Shown: in pieces, positions 22,740 through 31,569 of the stretch
How the letters are laid out: each line of letters begins with the position of its first letter
How positions within the stretch are numbered: the stretch's first letter is position 1
Source of the DNA: Actinomadura coerulea
GTDB lineage: Bacteria > Actinomycetota > Actinomycetes > Streptosporangiales > Streptosporangiaceae
Length of the DNA: 64,000 bases
Direction of reading: 5' to 3'
Assembly (NCBI RefSeq): GCF_014208105.1
Contig: NZ_JACHMQ010000001.1
Coordinates: forward strand, 7,130,001 to 7,194,000
Position numbers and translations under genes: made by a program
Notes under the pieces: model-generated
What the model saw: only the letters and a program-made list of their open reading frames with translations
Databases searched by the model: none
Told to the model about the DNA's origin: nothing

Positions 22740-24134
22740 TCAGGCGCGCATCTCGTGGTGCGCGTCGTTGAGCGGGCCGGCGGGGTCGGGCCCCCCGGCC
22801 CGGCGCTGGACTCCGGCCTGCCGCATCACCAGCAGCCCGAACGCGAGGGCCAGCGCCGCCGCGACGACCGCGAGCGCGAGCCGCCCGTCCGCGACGATCG
22901 ACATGCCGAGTCCGAGCAGTCCGCCGAGGACCCAGCTGAGCTGGTGCAGGGTCTCCGAGACCGCGAACGTGGACGAGCTCACCTCCTCGCCGATCTCGCG
23001 CTGCACGACCGCGTCCATGGACAGCTTGCCGAGCACCTGCCCGAGCCCGGCCGCGGTCGCCACGGCGAGGGCCGCCCACAGCCCGAAGAACGCGGCGCCC
23101 GCGGCGGTGACGCCGGTGACGCACGCCAGCGTCGCCGACACGATGAACCGCGGCGCCCGCGCCTTCATCCAGGCGCCGAGCCCGGTGCCGACCAGCCCGC
23201 CCGCGCCCGCGCACGCCGCCAGCAGGCCGAGGGCGACGTGGTGCGACACCGGGTCGAACCGCTCCTGGCGCAGCAGGAACGCCAGGTAGATGATCAGGAA
23301 GCCGGAGAACGCGCGCAGCACCGCGTTCGCCTGCATCGCCTCCGCGACGACGGGGCCGACGCGGGGCCACGCCCGCCACGCGCGGCGCGGGGAGGCGTTC
23401 TCCGCCGCCGGTTCGGCCTCGGGGACGTCCACGTGCCGGGGGAGCCGCATGGTGAACACGGCGCCCAGCAGGAACAGGACGGTGCCGATGCGCAGCACCC
23501 AGCCCGGCCCGACCAGCACGGCGAGGCCGGCCCCGGCGGGCGCGGTGATCGACGCGGCGATGAGCCCGGCGAACGAGCAGCGCGCGTTGGCCGTGACCAG
23601 CGGGATCTCCTCCGGTAGGACGCGCGGGGTGACCGCGGCGCGCAGCACCCCGAAGGCCTTGGACAGCACCAGGACGCCGAACGCGGCCGGCAGGAAGGTG
23701 ACCTGGTCGCCGTGCGGGAGCGCGCTCGCCAGCGCCCAGCACAGCAGCGCCCGCATCACGAACGTGCTGGCGATCGCGTACCGGCGGACGTGCCGGGCCC
23801 GGTCCAGCGCGGGGCCGATCAGCGGCGCGACCAGCGCGAACGGCGCCATCGTGACGACGAGGTAGAGGGCGACCTGGCTGCGCGCCTGGTCGACGTCGAG
23901 GCCGAAGAACAGGGTTCCCGCGAGCGCGACCGTGACCAGCGCGTCCCCGGCGGAGTTGAACGCGCACGCCTCGATCAGGCTGCCGAGCCCGCTGCGGCCG
24001 GCGCCCTGCGCGTGGGTGGCGCGGCGGGTGAGCCGCCCCGTGCCGAGCGCCGCCGAGCGCGCTGCGCGGCACGCCCGCGCCGCACCCCCGGTGACGGCGC
24101 GCGCGGACCGACCCGCCCGTGTCCGGTCTGCCAT
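22740..24134 (-). CDS. MFS transporter
   Basis: 464 residues from ATG 24134 (GAGGAGA upstream); the frame extends another 121 codons without membrane or family signal. About 12 membrane helices; a basic 50-residue N-terminal tail. The loop after helix 2 (GPALDRARHVRRY) is the MFS motif-A position. Substrate unknown. It converges with the cold-shock gene and diverges from DUF3027. Confidence 0.85.
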   Translation of the reverse strand: MADRTRAGRSARAVTGGAARACRAARSAALGTGRLTRRATHAQGAGRSGLGSLIEACAFNSAGDALVTVALAGTLFFGLDVDQARSQVALYLVVTMAPFALVAPLIGPALDRARHVRRYAIASTFVMRALLCWALASALPHGDQVTFLPAAFGVLVLSKAFGVLRAAVTPRVLPEEIPLVTANARCSFAGLIAASITAPAGAGLAVLVGPGWVLRIGTVLFLLGAVFTMRLPRHVDVPEAEPAAENASPRRAWRAWPRVGPVVAEAMQANAVLRAFSGFLIIYLAFLLRQERFDPVSHHVALGLLAACAGAGGLVGTGLGAWMKARAPRFIVSATLACVTGVTAAGAAFFGLWAALAVATAAGLGQVLGKLSMDAVVQREIGEEVSSSTFAVSETLHQLSWVLGGLLGLGMSIVADGRLALAVVAAALALAFGLLVMRQAGVQRRAGGPDPAGPLNDAHHEMRA

Positions 24135-24291
24135 CCGCCCTGATCTCTCCTCGCGGTCGTCCCGGCACGGGGCCGGGGGCGGCCATCGGAGTCCTCGACT
24201 GAGAGTACGTTCCCCGCTGGAATGCGGGATCACCTCGCGGACGACGCCCGCCTTGTGCGGGACACGTGCCCGCATGGGCGAGAATTGACAT

Positions 24292-25152
24292 GTGAGCCCA
24301 CAGCGCCAGTCCAGCCCCGCGCGATCCGCCGCCGCGCGCACCACTCCCGGGGCCGCCCGCCGGTCCCGCACACCCGCCGTCGACTCCGCCTGCGCCGAGG
24401 CGGTCGACCTCGCCCGCGAGGCCGCCGAGGACACCGCCGGCTCGGCCCAGGTCGGCGAGCACCTCGGCCTGCGCGCCGAGGGCGACAGGGTGGTCACGCA
24501 CTACTTCGTGTGCCTCGACCCCGCGTACACGGGCTGGCGGTGGGCCGTGACGGTGACCCGCGCGTCGCGCGCCAAGAACGTCACGGTCAGCGAGTGCGTC
24601 CTGCTCCCCGGCGACGACGCGCTCCTCGCGCCGCCGTGGGTGCCGTGGCTGGAGCGGCTGCGCCCGGGCGACCTCGGCCCCGGCGACCTGCTGCCGACCG
24701 CGCCCGACGACGTGCGGCTCGCGCCCGGCTTCACGCAGGTGGACGAGTCGACCGACCGCGAGGCCCAGTGGGAGCTCGGCCTCGGCCGGGTCCGGGTGCT
24801 GTCACGGGAGGGCCGCGACGAGGCCGCCGCCCGCTGGTACGACGGCGTCGCCGGGCCCCGCGCCCCGATCGCCGCGTCCGCTCCCGCCCAGTGCTCCACC
24901 TGCGGCTTCTACGTGGCGCTGGCGGGCGGGCTGCGGCAGGTGTTCGGCGTCTGCGCCAACGAGTACGCGCCCGACGACGGCCGCGTCGTCTCCGCCGACC
25001 ACGGCTGCGGCGCGCACTCCGAGGCCGTCTCCCTCCCGGCGGTGTCCGAGCACAACCCGCCGGTCATCGACGAGCTCGGCTACGAGGTCGTCCCCACGGG
25101 CGGCGACGAGGACGCCGCGTCCCTCGACGACGAGGCGCTCGGCCACAGCTGA
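24292..25152 (+). CDS. DUF3027 family protein
   Basis: 286 residues, GTG start. After a basic disordered 30 residues comes DSACAEAVDLAREAAEDTAG and the family core (VVTHYFVCLDPAYTGWRWAVTVTRA, VPWLERLRPGDLGPGDLLPT). The C-terminal part has a CSTCGFYV...CANEYAPDDGRVV...GCGAHSE cysteine/histidine set likely to bind a metal. Function unknown. It ends four bases before the sacsin-type ATPase gene, so the two are almost surely co-translated. Confidence 0.88.
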   Translation: MSPQRQSSPARSAAARTTPGAARRSRTPAVDSACAEAVDLAREAAEDTAGSAQVGEHLGLRAEGDRVVTHYFVCLDPAYTGWRWAVTVTRASRAKNVTVSECVLLPGDDALLAPPWVPWLERLRPGDLGPGDLLPTAPDDVRLAPGFTQVDESTDREAQWELGLGRVRVLSREGRDEAAARWYDGVAGPRAPIAASAPAQCSTCGFYVALAGGLRQVFGVCANEYAPDDGRVVSADHGCGAHSEAVSLPAVSEHNPPVIDELGYEVVPTGGDEDAASLDDEALGHS

Positions 25153-25156
25153 TCCC

Positions 25157-28129
25157 ATGGAGGACGTGTTCGGCGCGCGGGCCCTGCGAGAGCGGGTCCT
25201 GCGCGCCTGGGCCGAGTCCCCGGCGCGCTTCCGCGAGGACGCCAACGCCGAGGAGGACCACGCGCTCGGCGGCTACCGCGACCGTGTGGTCATCGAGCTT
25301 GCGCAGAACGCCGCCGACGCGGCCCGGCGCGCCGCCGTGCCGGGCCGCCTCAGGCTCACGCTGCGCACCGGCGGGGAGCCGCTGCTGACCGCGGCGAACA
25401 CCGGGGCGCCGCTGGACGCCGCCGGGGTGGAGGCTCTTTCGACGCTCCGCGCCTCGGCCAAGCGCGACGAGCCGGCCACCGCCGGCCGGTTCGGCGTGGG
25501 CTTCGCCGCCGTCGTCGCCGTGTCCGACACCCCGGCCATCGCGTCCGGGGCGGCGGGCGTCGAGTGGTCGCTGACACGAGCCCGGGAACTGGTCGAGGGG
25601 ATCCCGGGGCTGGCCGAGGAGCTGGAGCGGCGCGGCGGCCACGTGCCGCTGCTGCGGCTGCCGTTCGCCCTGGAACGGGCCCCCGAGGTCCCGGCGGGCT
25701 TCGACAGCGTCGTGCGGCTGCCGCTGCGGGACGAGGCGGTCGAGCCGGTCCTGCGGCAGCTCCGGCAGGTGGGGGCGGCGCTCATGCTGGCGCTGCCCGC
25801 GCTGGAGCACGTCGAGATCGACGTCGACGGGGACGTCCGGACGCTGACCGCCGAACGGCGCGCCCCCGGCGAGGTGGTCATCGACGGCGGCCTGTGGCGG
25901 ACGGCCGAGGGCCATGGGGAGATCCCCGCGGAGCTCCTGCGGGACCGTCCCGTGGAGGAGCGGGCCCGGCCGTTCTGGCAGGTGCGGTGGGCCCTGCCCG
26001 AGGGCGGGCTCCCCGAGGACACGCCCGGCGTCCTGCACGCGCCCACGCCCAGCGACGAGCGCCTCGACCTGCCCGCGCTGCTCATCGCGTCGTTCCCGCT
26101 CGCGCCCGACCGGCGGCACGTCGCGCCCGGCGCGCTGACGGACCTGCTCGTCGACCGGGCGGCCGAGGCGTACGTGCGGCTGCTCGGCGAGCTGCCCGTC
26201 TCCCCGAAGGTCCTGGAGCTCGTGCCGGGGCCGATCGCCGCCGGGGAGCTGGACGCGCGGATCCGGCGGGGGATCCGGGAGCGGCTTCCGGAGGCGCCCG
26301 TCCTGCCCCACCGGACCCGCGGGCGCGACGCGATCGCCGTGGACGCGCCCGCCGCGTTCGTCGAGGTGCTCGGCGGCCGCGGCGCCGAGGCGGAGCCCGA
26401 CGCCGTCGTGGGCGGCCTGCTGCCGCCGGAGTGGCCCGCGCGGAGCCCGGCGCTGGCGGCGCTCGGGGTGCGGCGGGTGGAACTGGCCGATGTGATCGAC
26501 GAGCTGGCCGCTGTGGACCGGGAACCGGCGTGGTGGCACCGGGTGTACGACGCGCTCGCCGGGGCCGCCACGGACGCTCTGGGGGCTCTGCCGGTGCCGC
26601 TGGCGGGGGAGGCGGGACGCGTGGTGCGGGGGCCGCGCGGCCTGCTGATCGCGGACGGCGTCGATCCCGCGGGCCTGGACGCGCTGGGGCTGCGCTTCGT
26701 CCACCCGGAGGCCGTGCACCCGCTCCTGGCGCGGCTCGGCGCGGTCGAGGCCGGGCCGCGGGCCGTCCTGGCCGACGCCGCCGTGCGGGCCGCCGTCGAG
26801 GAGTCCTTCGAGGCCGACGACCCCGACGCGGTCGCCGAGGCCGTGCTGGGCCTGGTCGCGGCCGCGCACGCCGATCCCGGCGACGAGCCGTGGCTGGCCG
26901 AGCTGGCGCTGCCCGGCGACGACGGAGAGCTCTACCCGGCGGGCGAGCTGCTGCTGCCGGAGAGCCCGCTGCGGGGGATCATGGCCGGCGACGCGCCGTT
27001 CGGCGTGGTGGACGGCGAGGTCCTGGAGCGGTGGGGCGCGGAGACGCTCGCTGCCGCCGGCGTCCTGGACGGGTTCGCGCTGGCCAGGGCCGAGGACGTC
27101 AACCTCGCGGGCCTCGCCGACGAGGCCGAGAGCCTCGAACTCGACGACGAGGACGTGTGGGCGGACGACGTGCTGCGCCGGATCGGCGAGCAGGACCTCC
27201 CACCGCTCGTCCCGGAGTTCGCGGCGGTCCGCGACCTCGAACTCGTCGACGACTGGGCGGCGGCGCTCAGGGTTCTCGCCGCGCCGCCGTGGCGGTCCGC
27301 GATCGTGGATCCCGCCCATGCGGCCCTGCACAACGGGCGGCGGGTCGTCGTCCCGTCGTACACGGCGTGGTGGCTGAGCCGTCACCCCGTTCTGGACGGC
27401 CGCAGGCCGGGCGAGTTCCGCCTGGGCGGCGACGAAGCGCTCGCAGGGCTCTACGACGTCGCGCCGGAGGGACTGGACGAGCACTTCCTGCTCGCCCTGG
27501 GCGTCCGCACGTCACTGGTGGAACTGCTCGATGAGCCCGGAGGCGCGCAGGAACTGCTCGATCGCCTGGGCGATGCCCGGCGGCGGGTGGGGCGGTCCCA
27601 GCTGGGCGGGCTCTGGACGGCGCTGGCCGACGCCCCGGACGCGGACGTCGAGCCGCCCGAGAGCGTGCGGGCGGTCGTCGACGGCGACGTCGAGGTGGTC
27701 GACGCGGCGGACGCCCTCGTCCTCGACGGCCCCGACGTGCTTCCCCTCCTCGAAGGGCAGCCCCTCGTCATCGCCGCGCAGGGCCGCGACGCGCGCCTGG
27801 CCGAACTCCTGGACCTGCCGCTCGCCGGGGAGGAGATCCCGGGGCTCGTGGAGTCGGACGGCGAGGGGCGCCCCGTCCCGGAGGCCGTCAGGGCGGTTCT
27901 GCCCGACGCCCCCGCCGGCTATCTCGCCCATGAGCGCCTCGTCGTGGACGGCCAGGACGTCCCGTGGTGGACGAGGGACGGCCGGGTCCACGCGAACGGC
28001 GTCGCCGGCCTGGCGCGGGCGCTCGCGTGGTCCACCGGGAACTGGGCCGACCGGCTCCTGGTGGAGGCCGTGCTGCGGGCCCCCGAGACCCTGCCCGTCC
28101 TGCTCGCCGAGGACGACCTGGAGGCCTAG
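25157..28129 (+). CDS. Large protein with sacsin-type N-terminal GHKL ATPase domain
   Basis: 990 residues. The first 220 residues are a Hsp90/GHKL ATPase fold: N box VIELAQNAADAARRA, G1 motif AANTGAPLD and G2 motif AGRFGVGFAAV. This is the sacsin-repeat-like version rather than HtpG. The remaining 770 residues are acidic, Leu/Ala/Val-rich and without recognised domain. Sacsin-like proteins are thought to be chaperone-related; the substrate here is unknown. It is tightly coupled to DUF3027 (four-base gap), suggesting one complex or pathway. It converges with the LysR gene 15 bases away. Confidence 0.85.
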   Translation: MEDVFGARALRERVLRAWAESPARFREDANAEEDHALGGYRDRVVIELAQNAADAARRAAVPGRLRLTLRTGGEPLLTAANTGAPLDAAGVEALSTLRASAKRDEPATAGRFGVGFAAVVAVSDTPAIASGAAGVEWSLTRARELVEGIPGLAEELERRGGHVPLLRLPFALERAPEVPAGFDSVVRLPLRDEAVEPVLRQLRQVGAALMLALPALEHVEIDVDGDVRTLTAERRAPGEVVIDGGLWRTAEGHGEIPAELLRDRPVEERARPFWQVRWALPEGGLPEDTPGVLHAPTPSDERLDLPALLIASFPLAPDRRHVAPGALTDLLVDRAAEAYVRLLGELPVSPKVLELVPGPIAAGELDARIRRGIRERLPEAPVLPHRTRGRDAIAVDAPAAFVEVLGGRGAEAEPDAVVGGLLPPEWPARSPALAALGVRRVELADVIDELAAVDREPAWWHRVYDALAGAATDALGALPVPLAGEAGRVVRGPRGLLIADGVDPAGLDALGLRFVHPEAVHPLLARLGAVEAGPRAVLADAAVRAAVEESFEADDPDAVAEAVLGLVAAAHADPGDEPWLAELALPGDDGELYPAGELLLPESPLRGIMAGDAPFGVVDGEVLERWGAETLAAAGVLDGFALARAEDVNLAGLADEAESLELDDEDVWADDVLRRIGEQDLPPLVPEFAAVRDLELVDDWAAALRVLAAPPWRSAIVDPAHAALHNGRRVVVPSYTAWWLSRHPVLDGRRPGEFRLGGDEALAGLYDVAPEGLDEHFLLALGVRTSLVELLDEPGGAQELLDRLGDARRRVGRSQLGGLWTALADAPDADVEPPESVRAVVDGDVEVVDAADALVLDGPDVLPLLEGQPLVIAAQGRDARLAELLDLPLAGEEIPGLVESDGEGRPVPEAVRAVLPDAPAGYLAHERLVVDGQDVPWWTRDGRVHANGVAGLARALAWSTGNWADRLLVEAVLRAPETLPVLLAEDDLEA

Positions 28130-28144
28130 CGGCCTGGCGCGACC

Positions 28145-29062
28145 TCAGGCGGCGTGCAGACCCTGGTTGTGTCCGGTGAGGGTGCGGACCTCGCTGATCA
28201 GGCGTGTGATCAGCGGCTGGGGCGCGCGGTCGGTCCACACCACGGCGAGGTCGAATGACTCGGCGCCGGTGACCGGGATCCAGCGCAGGTTGCCGGTGGG
28301 CGCCAGCACCTCCAACGGGCGCGGGGCGAGCCAGACGCCGCGGCGGCGGCCCACCTCCAGGAGGCAGTCCTCCACGCTGGGCACGAGCGGGCCGCGTGGC
28401 GCGGGGCCGCCTTCGGGCCTCGGGTCCACGATCCAGAACCGTTCGGCCTCCGGCGACGTGAGGACGTCGGGACGGACGACCGGCTCGCCGGCGAGGTCGG
28501 CCATGGTCACGGCCGAGCGGTCGGCGAGGGGATGGCGGGGCGACAGCACCACGGCCCGGGGATCCCTGCGGACGACGGCGTGGTGCAGCCCGACGTCCCC
28601 GACCGGCATCCACATGAAGGCCGCGTCCGCGCGGCCGTCGCTGAGAAGCTCGAGCTCGTGTCTGGGGTGCCGCGCGCCCTGCAACGTCACGCGCAGGCCG
28701 GGCACCATCCCCTCAAGGGCGTCGGCCACGTCGACGGCGAACAGGGAGGTGGAGGCAGGGCAGCAGGCCAGGCGAAGGGTGCCCGACTGAGCGTCGGCCA
28801 CGGCACGGACCCGGTCGGCCAAGCGGTCGACGTCGTCGACGACGGTCGCGCCCCCCGCCGCGAGTTCCTCCCCGGCGGCGGTGAGCAGGACCCCGCGCGA
28901 GGTCCGGACCAGCAGGACCACGCCAAGGGAACGTTCCAGCTGCCGGATGTGCGTCGATACCGCCTGCTGCGTCAGGTGCAGCACCGCCCCCGCGCGGGTG
29001 ATGGACCGCTCCCGCGCCACGGCCAGGAACGAGCGCAGGTGCCGGAGATCGAGGTCGCTCAC
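28145..29062 (-). CDS. LysR-family transcriptional regulator
   Basis: 305 residues from GTG 29062 (DLRHLRSFLAVARERSITRAG follows). Winged HTH at 1-62 with SITRAGAVLHLTQQAVSTHIRQLE; co-inducer domain about 90-290. LysR proteins usually activate a divergent neighbour: here the SnoaL/hydrolase/NmrA/MBL/MFS run starting at 29250, 187 bases away. The effector is unknown. Confidence 0.92.
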   Translation of the reverse strand: MSDLDLRHLRSFLAVARERSITRAGAVLHLTQQAVSTHIRQLERSLGVVLLVRTSRGVLLTAAGEELAAGGATVVDDVDRLADRVRAVADAQSGTLRLACCPASTSLFAVDVADALEGMVPGLRVTLQGARHPRHELELLSDGRADAAFMWMPVGDVGLHHAVVRRDPRAVVLSPRHPLADRSAVTMADLAGEPVVRPDVLTSPEAERFWIVDPRPEGGPAPRGPLVPSVEDCLLEVGRRRGVWLAPRPLEVLAPTGNLRWIPVTGAESFDLAVVWTDRAPQPLITRLISEVRTLTGHNQGLHAA

Positions 29063-29249
29063 AAAACTCAAGATAGCGGCCACAACGATCCGCTGTGCTC
29101 GCCCCAGCTCATCCTTGTTTCCTCTCGCGGCATCGCGGCGCCCAGAATCGATCGCGGCGGACGGAGGACGCGGTGCAGGCGTCTCGCGCCGCGACCCGGT
29201 CGCGGCAGCCGCCCGAACCGATTCGGAACGCGATGACAGGGGGTTTCCA

Positions 29250-29744
29250 GTGAGCACGACCGCCAGTCCCGGCCTCGAGGCGGAGATGCTTCGTCTCGTC
29301 GACCGCCAGGCCGTGGTCGAGGTGTGCACGCGCATGGCGTGGCACGCCGACCAACGTGAATGGGACGCGATGGAAAGCGTGTTCGCCGACGAGGTGCGTC
29401 TGGACTACACGAGCCTGAACGGCGGCGAGCCGGCCGTGCTGTCCCCGCGGCAGATCGCGGACGCCTGGTCCGGCGTGCTGGGCGGGTTCGACGCCACGCA
29501 GCACCTGGTCGGCAACCACCTGGTGACGATCGAGGGCGACACCGCGGTGTGCACGGCGTCGTTCCAGGCCACCCACCGGCTGGCGAACCCCTTCGGCTCG
29601 CCGCTCTGGACGCTCGGCGGCACCTACCGGTTCGACCTGGTCCGCGCCGGCGGCGGATGGAGGATCGGCGGTGTCGTGATGACGGCGACGTGGGCGGACG
29701 GCAACCGGGAGCTGATGGCGCCGGCCGCGGAGGCGGCCGGATGA
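29250..29744 (+). CDS. SnoaL-like (NTF2-fold) protein
   Basis: 164 residues, GTG start. The conical alpha+beta NTF2 fold is indicated by VVEVCTRMAWHADQREWDAMESVFADEVRLDYTSL, then QIADAWSGVLGGFDATQHLVGNHLV. The conserved His of QHLVGNH lines the pocket in related dehydratases/isomerases (for example the scytalone-dehydratase-like group). First gene of a run divergent from LysR; probable small-molecule enzyme, substrate unknown. Confidence 0.82.
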   Translation: MSTTASPGLEAEMLRLVDRQAVVEVCTRMAWHADQREWDAMESVFADEVRLDYTSLNGGEPAVLSPRQIADAWSGVLGGFDATQHLVGNHLVTIEGDTAVCTASFQATHRLANPFGSPLWTLGGTYRFDLVRAGGGWRIGGVVMTATWADGNRELMAPAAEAAG

Positions 29745-29823
29745 TCCCGCGGCACCGGGCCGCCCCGCCGGACCGTCCGGCCGATCTCCCCCCGAGCCGA
29801 CGCCATACGAGAAAGGACCGTTC

Positions 29824-30711
29824 ATGACGACTCAGCAGAAGGTCACCTTCAGCAGCGACGACGCCACGCTGACCGGCAACCTGTTCCTGCCCGGCACCGA
29901 GGCCCCGGCCCCCGGGGTCGTGGTGGCCGGGACCTGGACCAGCGTCAAGGAGCTGATGGCCGACCGGTACGCCGAACGGCTGGCCGACCGCGGCTACGCC
30001 GCGCTGTCGTTCGACTTCACCGGCTTCGGCGAGTCCGGAGGCGGGCCGCGCGACGTGGAGGACCCCGCGCGCAAGATCCGTGACATCCACCACGCGGTGA
30101 CGTTCCTGGTGGGCCACCCGTCGATCGACCCGGGCAGGCTGGGCGCCCTCGGGATCTGCGCCGCCGGGATGTACATGGCCGGCAACGCCGCCGCCGACCC
30201 TCGCGTCGGCTCCCTCGCCCTGGTCGCGCCGTGGCTGCACGACGCCGCCGTCTGCGAGGCCGCCTACGGGGGCGCGGAGGCGGTCGCCCAGAAGATCAAG
30301 TCTGCCCGGGAGGCCCGCGCGCGATTCGAGAAGACCGGCGAGATCGACTACGTCCCGGTGGTCAGCACCACCGACGAGCGCGCGGCCATGCCCTACGACA
30401 TCGACTTCTACCTCAACCCGGCCCGCGGCGGCATCCCCGCCTGGCCCAACCGCTTCGCCGTGATGGCCTGGGAGGGGTGGCTCACCTACGACTCCATCGC
30501 CATCGCGCCGCAGATCACCCAGCCCACCCTGCTCGTCCACAGCGAGGACGCCGCCATCCCCGACGGCGCCCGCCGCTTCCACGCCGGGCTCACCGGCCGG
30601 AAGGACATCCTCTGGACGGAGGGGACCCAGTTCGACTTCTACGACCAGGACCCCCAGGTCACGCTCGCGGCCGACACCGTGACCGCCCACTTCGGAAGGA
30701 CCCTGCGATGA
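29824..30711 (+). CDS. Alpha/beta hydrolase with cysteine nucleophile (dienelactone-hydrolase-like)
   Basis: 295 residues. The nucleophile elbow is G-I-C112-A-A-G rather than G-x-S-x-G, as in dienelactone hydrolases. SFDFTGFGESGG supplies the oxyanion region and SEDAAIP (D242) the acid. At the usual histidine position the sequence reads EGTQFDFYD, with Gln at 269, so the catalytic His is missing or placed elsewhere. Activity is therefore uncertain. ATGA overlap with the next gene indicates translational coupling. Substrate unknown. Confidence 0.82.
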   Translation: MTTQQKVTFSSDDATLTGNLFLPGTEAPAPGVVVAGTWTSVKELMADRYAERLADRGYAALSFDFTGFGESGGGPRDVEDPARKIRDIHHAVTFLVGHPSIDPGRLGALGICAAGMYMAGNAAADPRVGSLALVAPWLHDAAVCEAAYGGAEAVAQKIKSAREARARFEKTGEIDYVPVVSTTDERAAMPYDIDFYLNPARGGIPAWPNRFAVMAWEGWLTYDSIAIAPQITQPTLLVHSEDAAIPDGARRFHAGLTGRKDILWTEGTQFDFYDQDPQVTLAADTVTAHFGRTLR

Positions 30712-31526
30712 TCCTTGTCACCGGAGCCACCGGGAACGTCGGCGGTGAGGTCGTGCGGGCGCTCGTCGGAGCCGGCCGGCCGGTCCGGGCGCTGGTGCGC
30801 GAACCCGCCGGCCTGCCGGTCGAGGAGGCCGTCGGCGACCTGAACGAGCCGGACTCGCTCGCCGGCGCCCTCAACGGCGTCCGGGGGGTGTTCCTGCTGC
30901 CCGGCTACCGCGACATGCCGGGCCTGCTGGCCTCGATGAGGCGGGCGGGGGTGGAGCGGGCGGTGCTGCTGTCGAGCCCGGCCGCCGTCTCCGCCGACAC
31001 CCGCAACGCCATCTCCGAGTTCATGATCCGATCGGAGACGGCGGTCCGCGAGTCCGGACTGGCCTGGACCTTCCTGCGGCCCAACGCCTTCATGTCCAAC
31101 GCCCTGCGCTGGCTGCCGCAGCTGCGCGAGGGCGACGTCGTCAAGGACGCCTTCGGCGACGTGCCCATCGCCTCCGTCGACCCGTACGACATCGCCGCCG
31201 TCGCGGTTCGGGCCCTGCTCGACTCCGGGCACGAGGAGCGCGTGTACGAGCTGAGCGGCCCGGAACGGCTCCTGCCCGCCGAGCGCCTGGCCGTCCTGGC
31301 CGAGGTCCTCGGCCGCGACCTGCGCTTCCGGGCCCTCACGGATGAGGAGGCCCGGGCCGACATGACCGGGCGTGTGCCAGAGGAGTACATCCACGCGTTC
31401 TTCAGTTTCTACGCCGACGGGACCCTCGACGAGTCGAAGATCTACCCCACCGTGGAGAAGCTGACCGGACGCCCGCCCCGCAGCTTCAGGCAGTGGGCGC
31501 TAGCCCACGCGGACGACTTCCGCTAG
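30708..31526 (+). CDS. NmrA-like NAD(P)-binding protein
   Basis: 272 residues; the ATG overlaps the hydrolase stop. N-terminal Rossmann motif VTGATGNVGGEVV (GxxGxxG), atypical SDR/NmrA family: no YxxxK active site, consistent with NAD(P)H:quinone oxidoreductase-like or redox-sensor members. Middle YELSGPERL and C-terminal helical region typical. Co-operonic with the hydrolase. Confidence 0.88.
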   Translation: MILVTGATGNVGGEVVRALVGAGRPVRALVREPAGLPVEEAVGDLNEPDSLAGALNGVRGVFLLPGYRDMPGLLASMRRAGVERAVLLSSPAAVSADTRNAISEFMIRSETAVRESGLAWTFLRPNAFMSNALRWLPQLREGDVVKDAFGDVPIASVDPYDIAAVAVRALLDSGHEERVYELSGPERLLPAERLAVLAEVLGRDLRFRALTDEEARADMTGRVPEEYIHAFFSFYADGTLDESKIYPTVEKLTGRPPRSFRQWALAHADDFR

Positions 31527-31569
31527 CCCCGCGGCCACCACACCTCACCCACTTTCACCAAGGCTTCAG

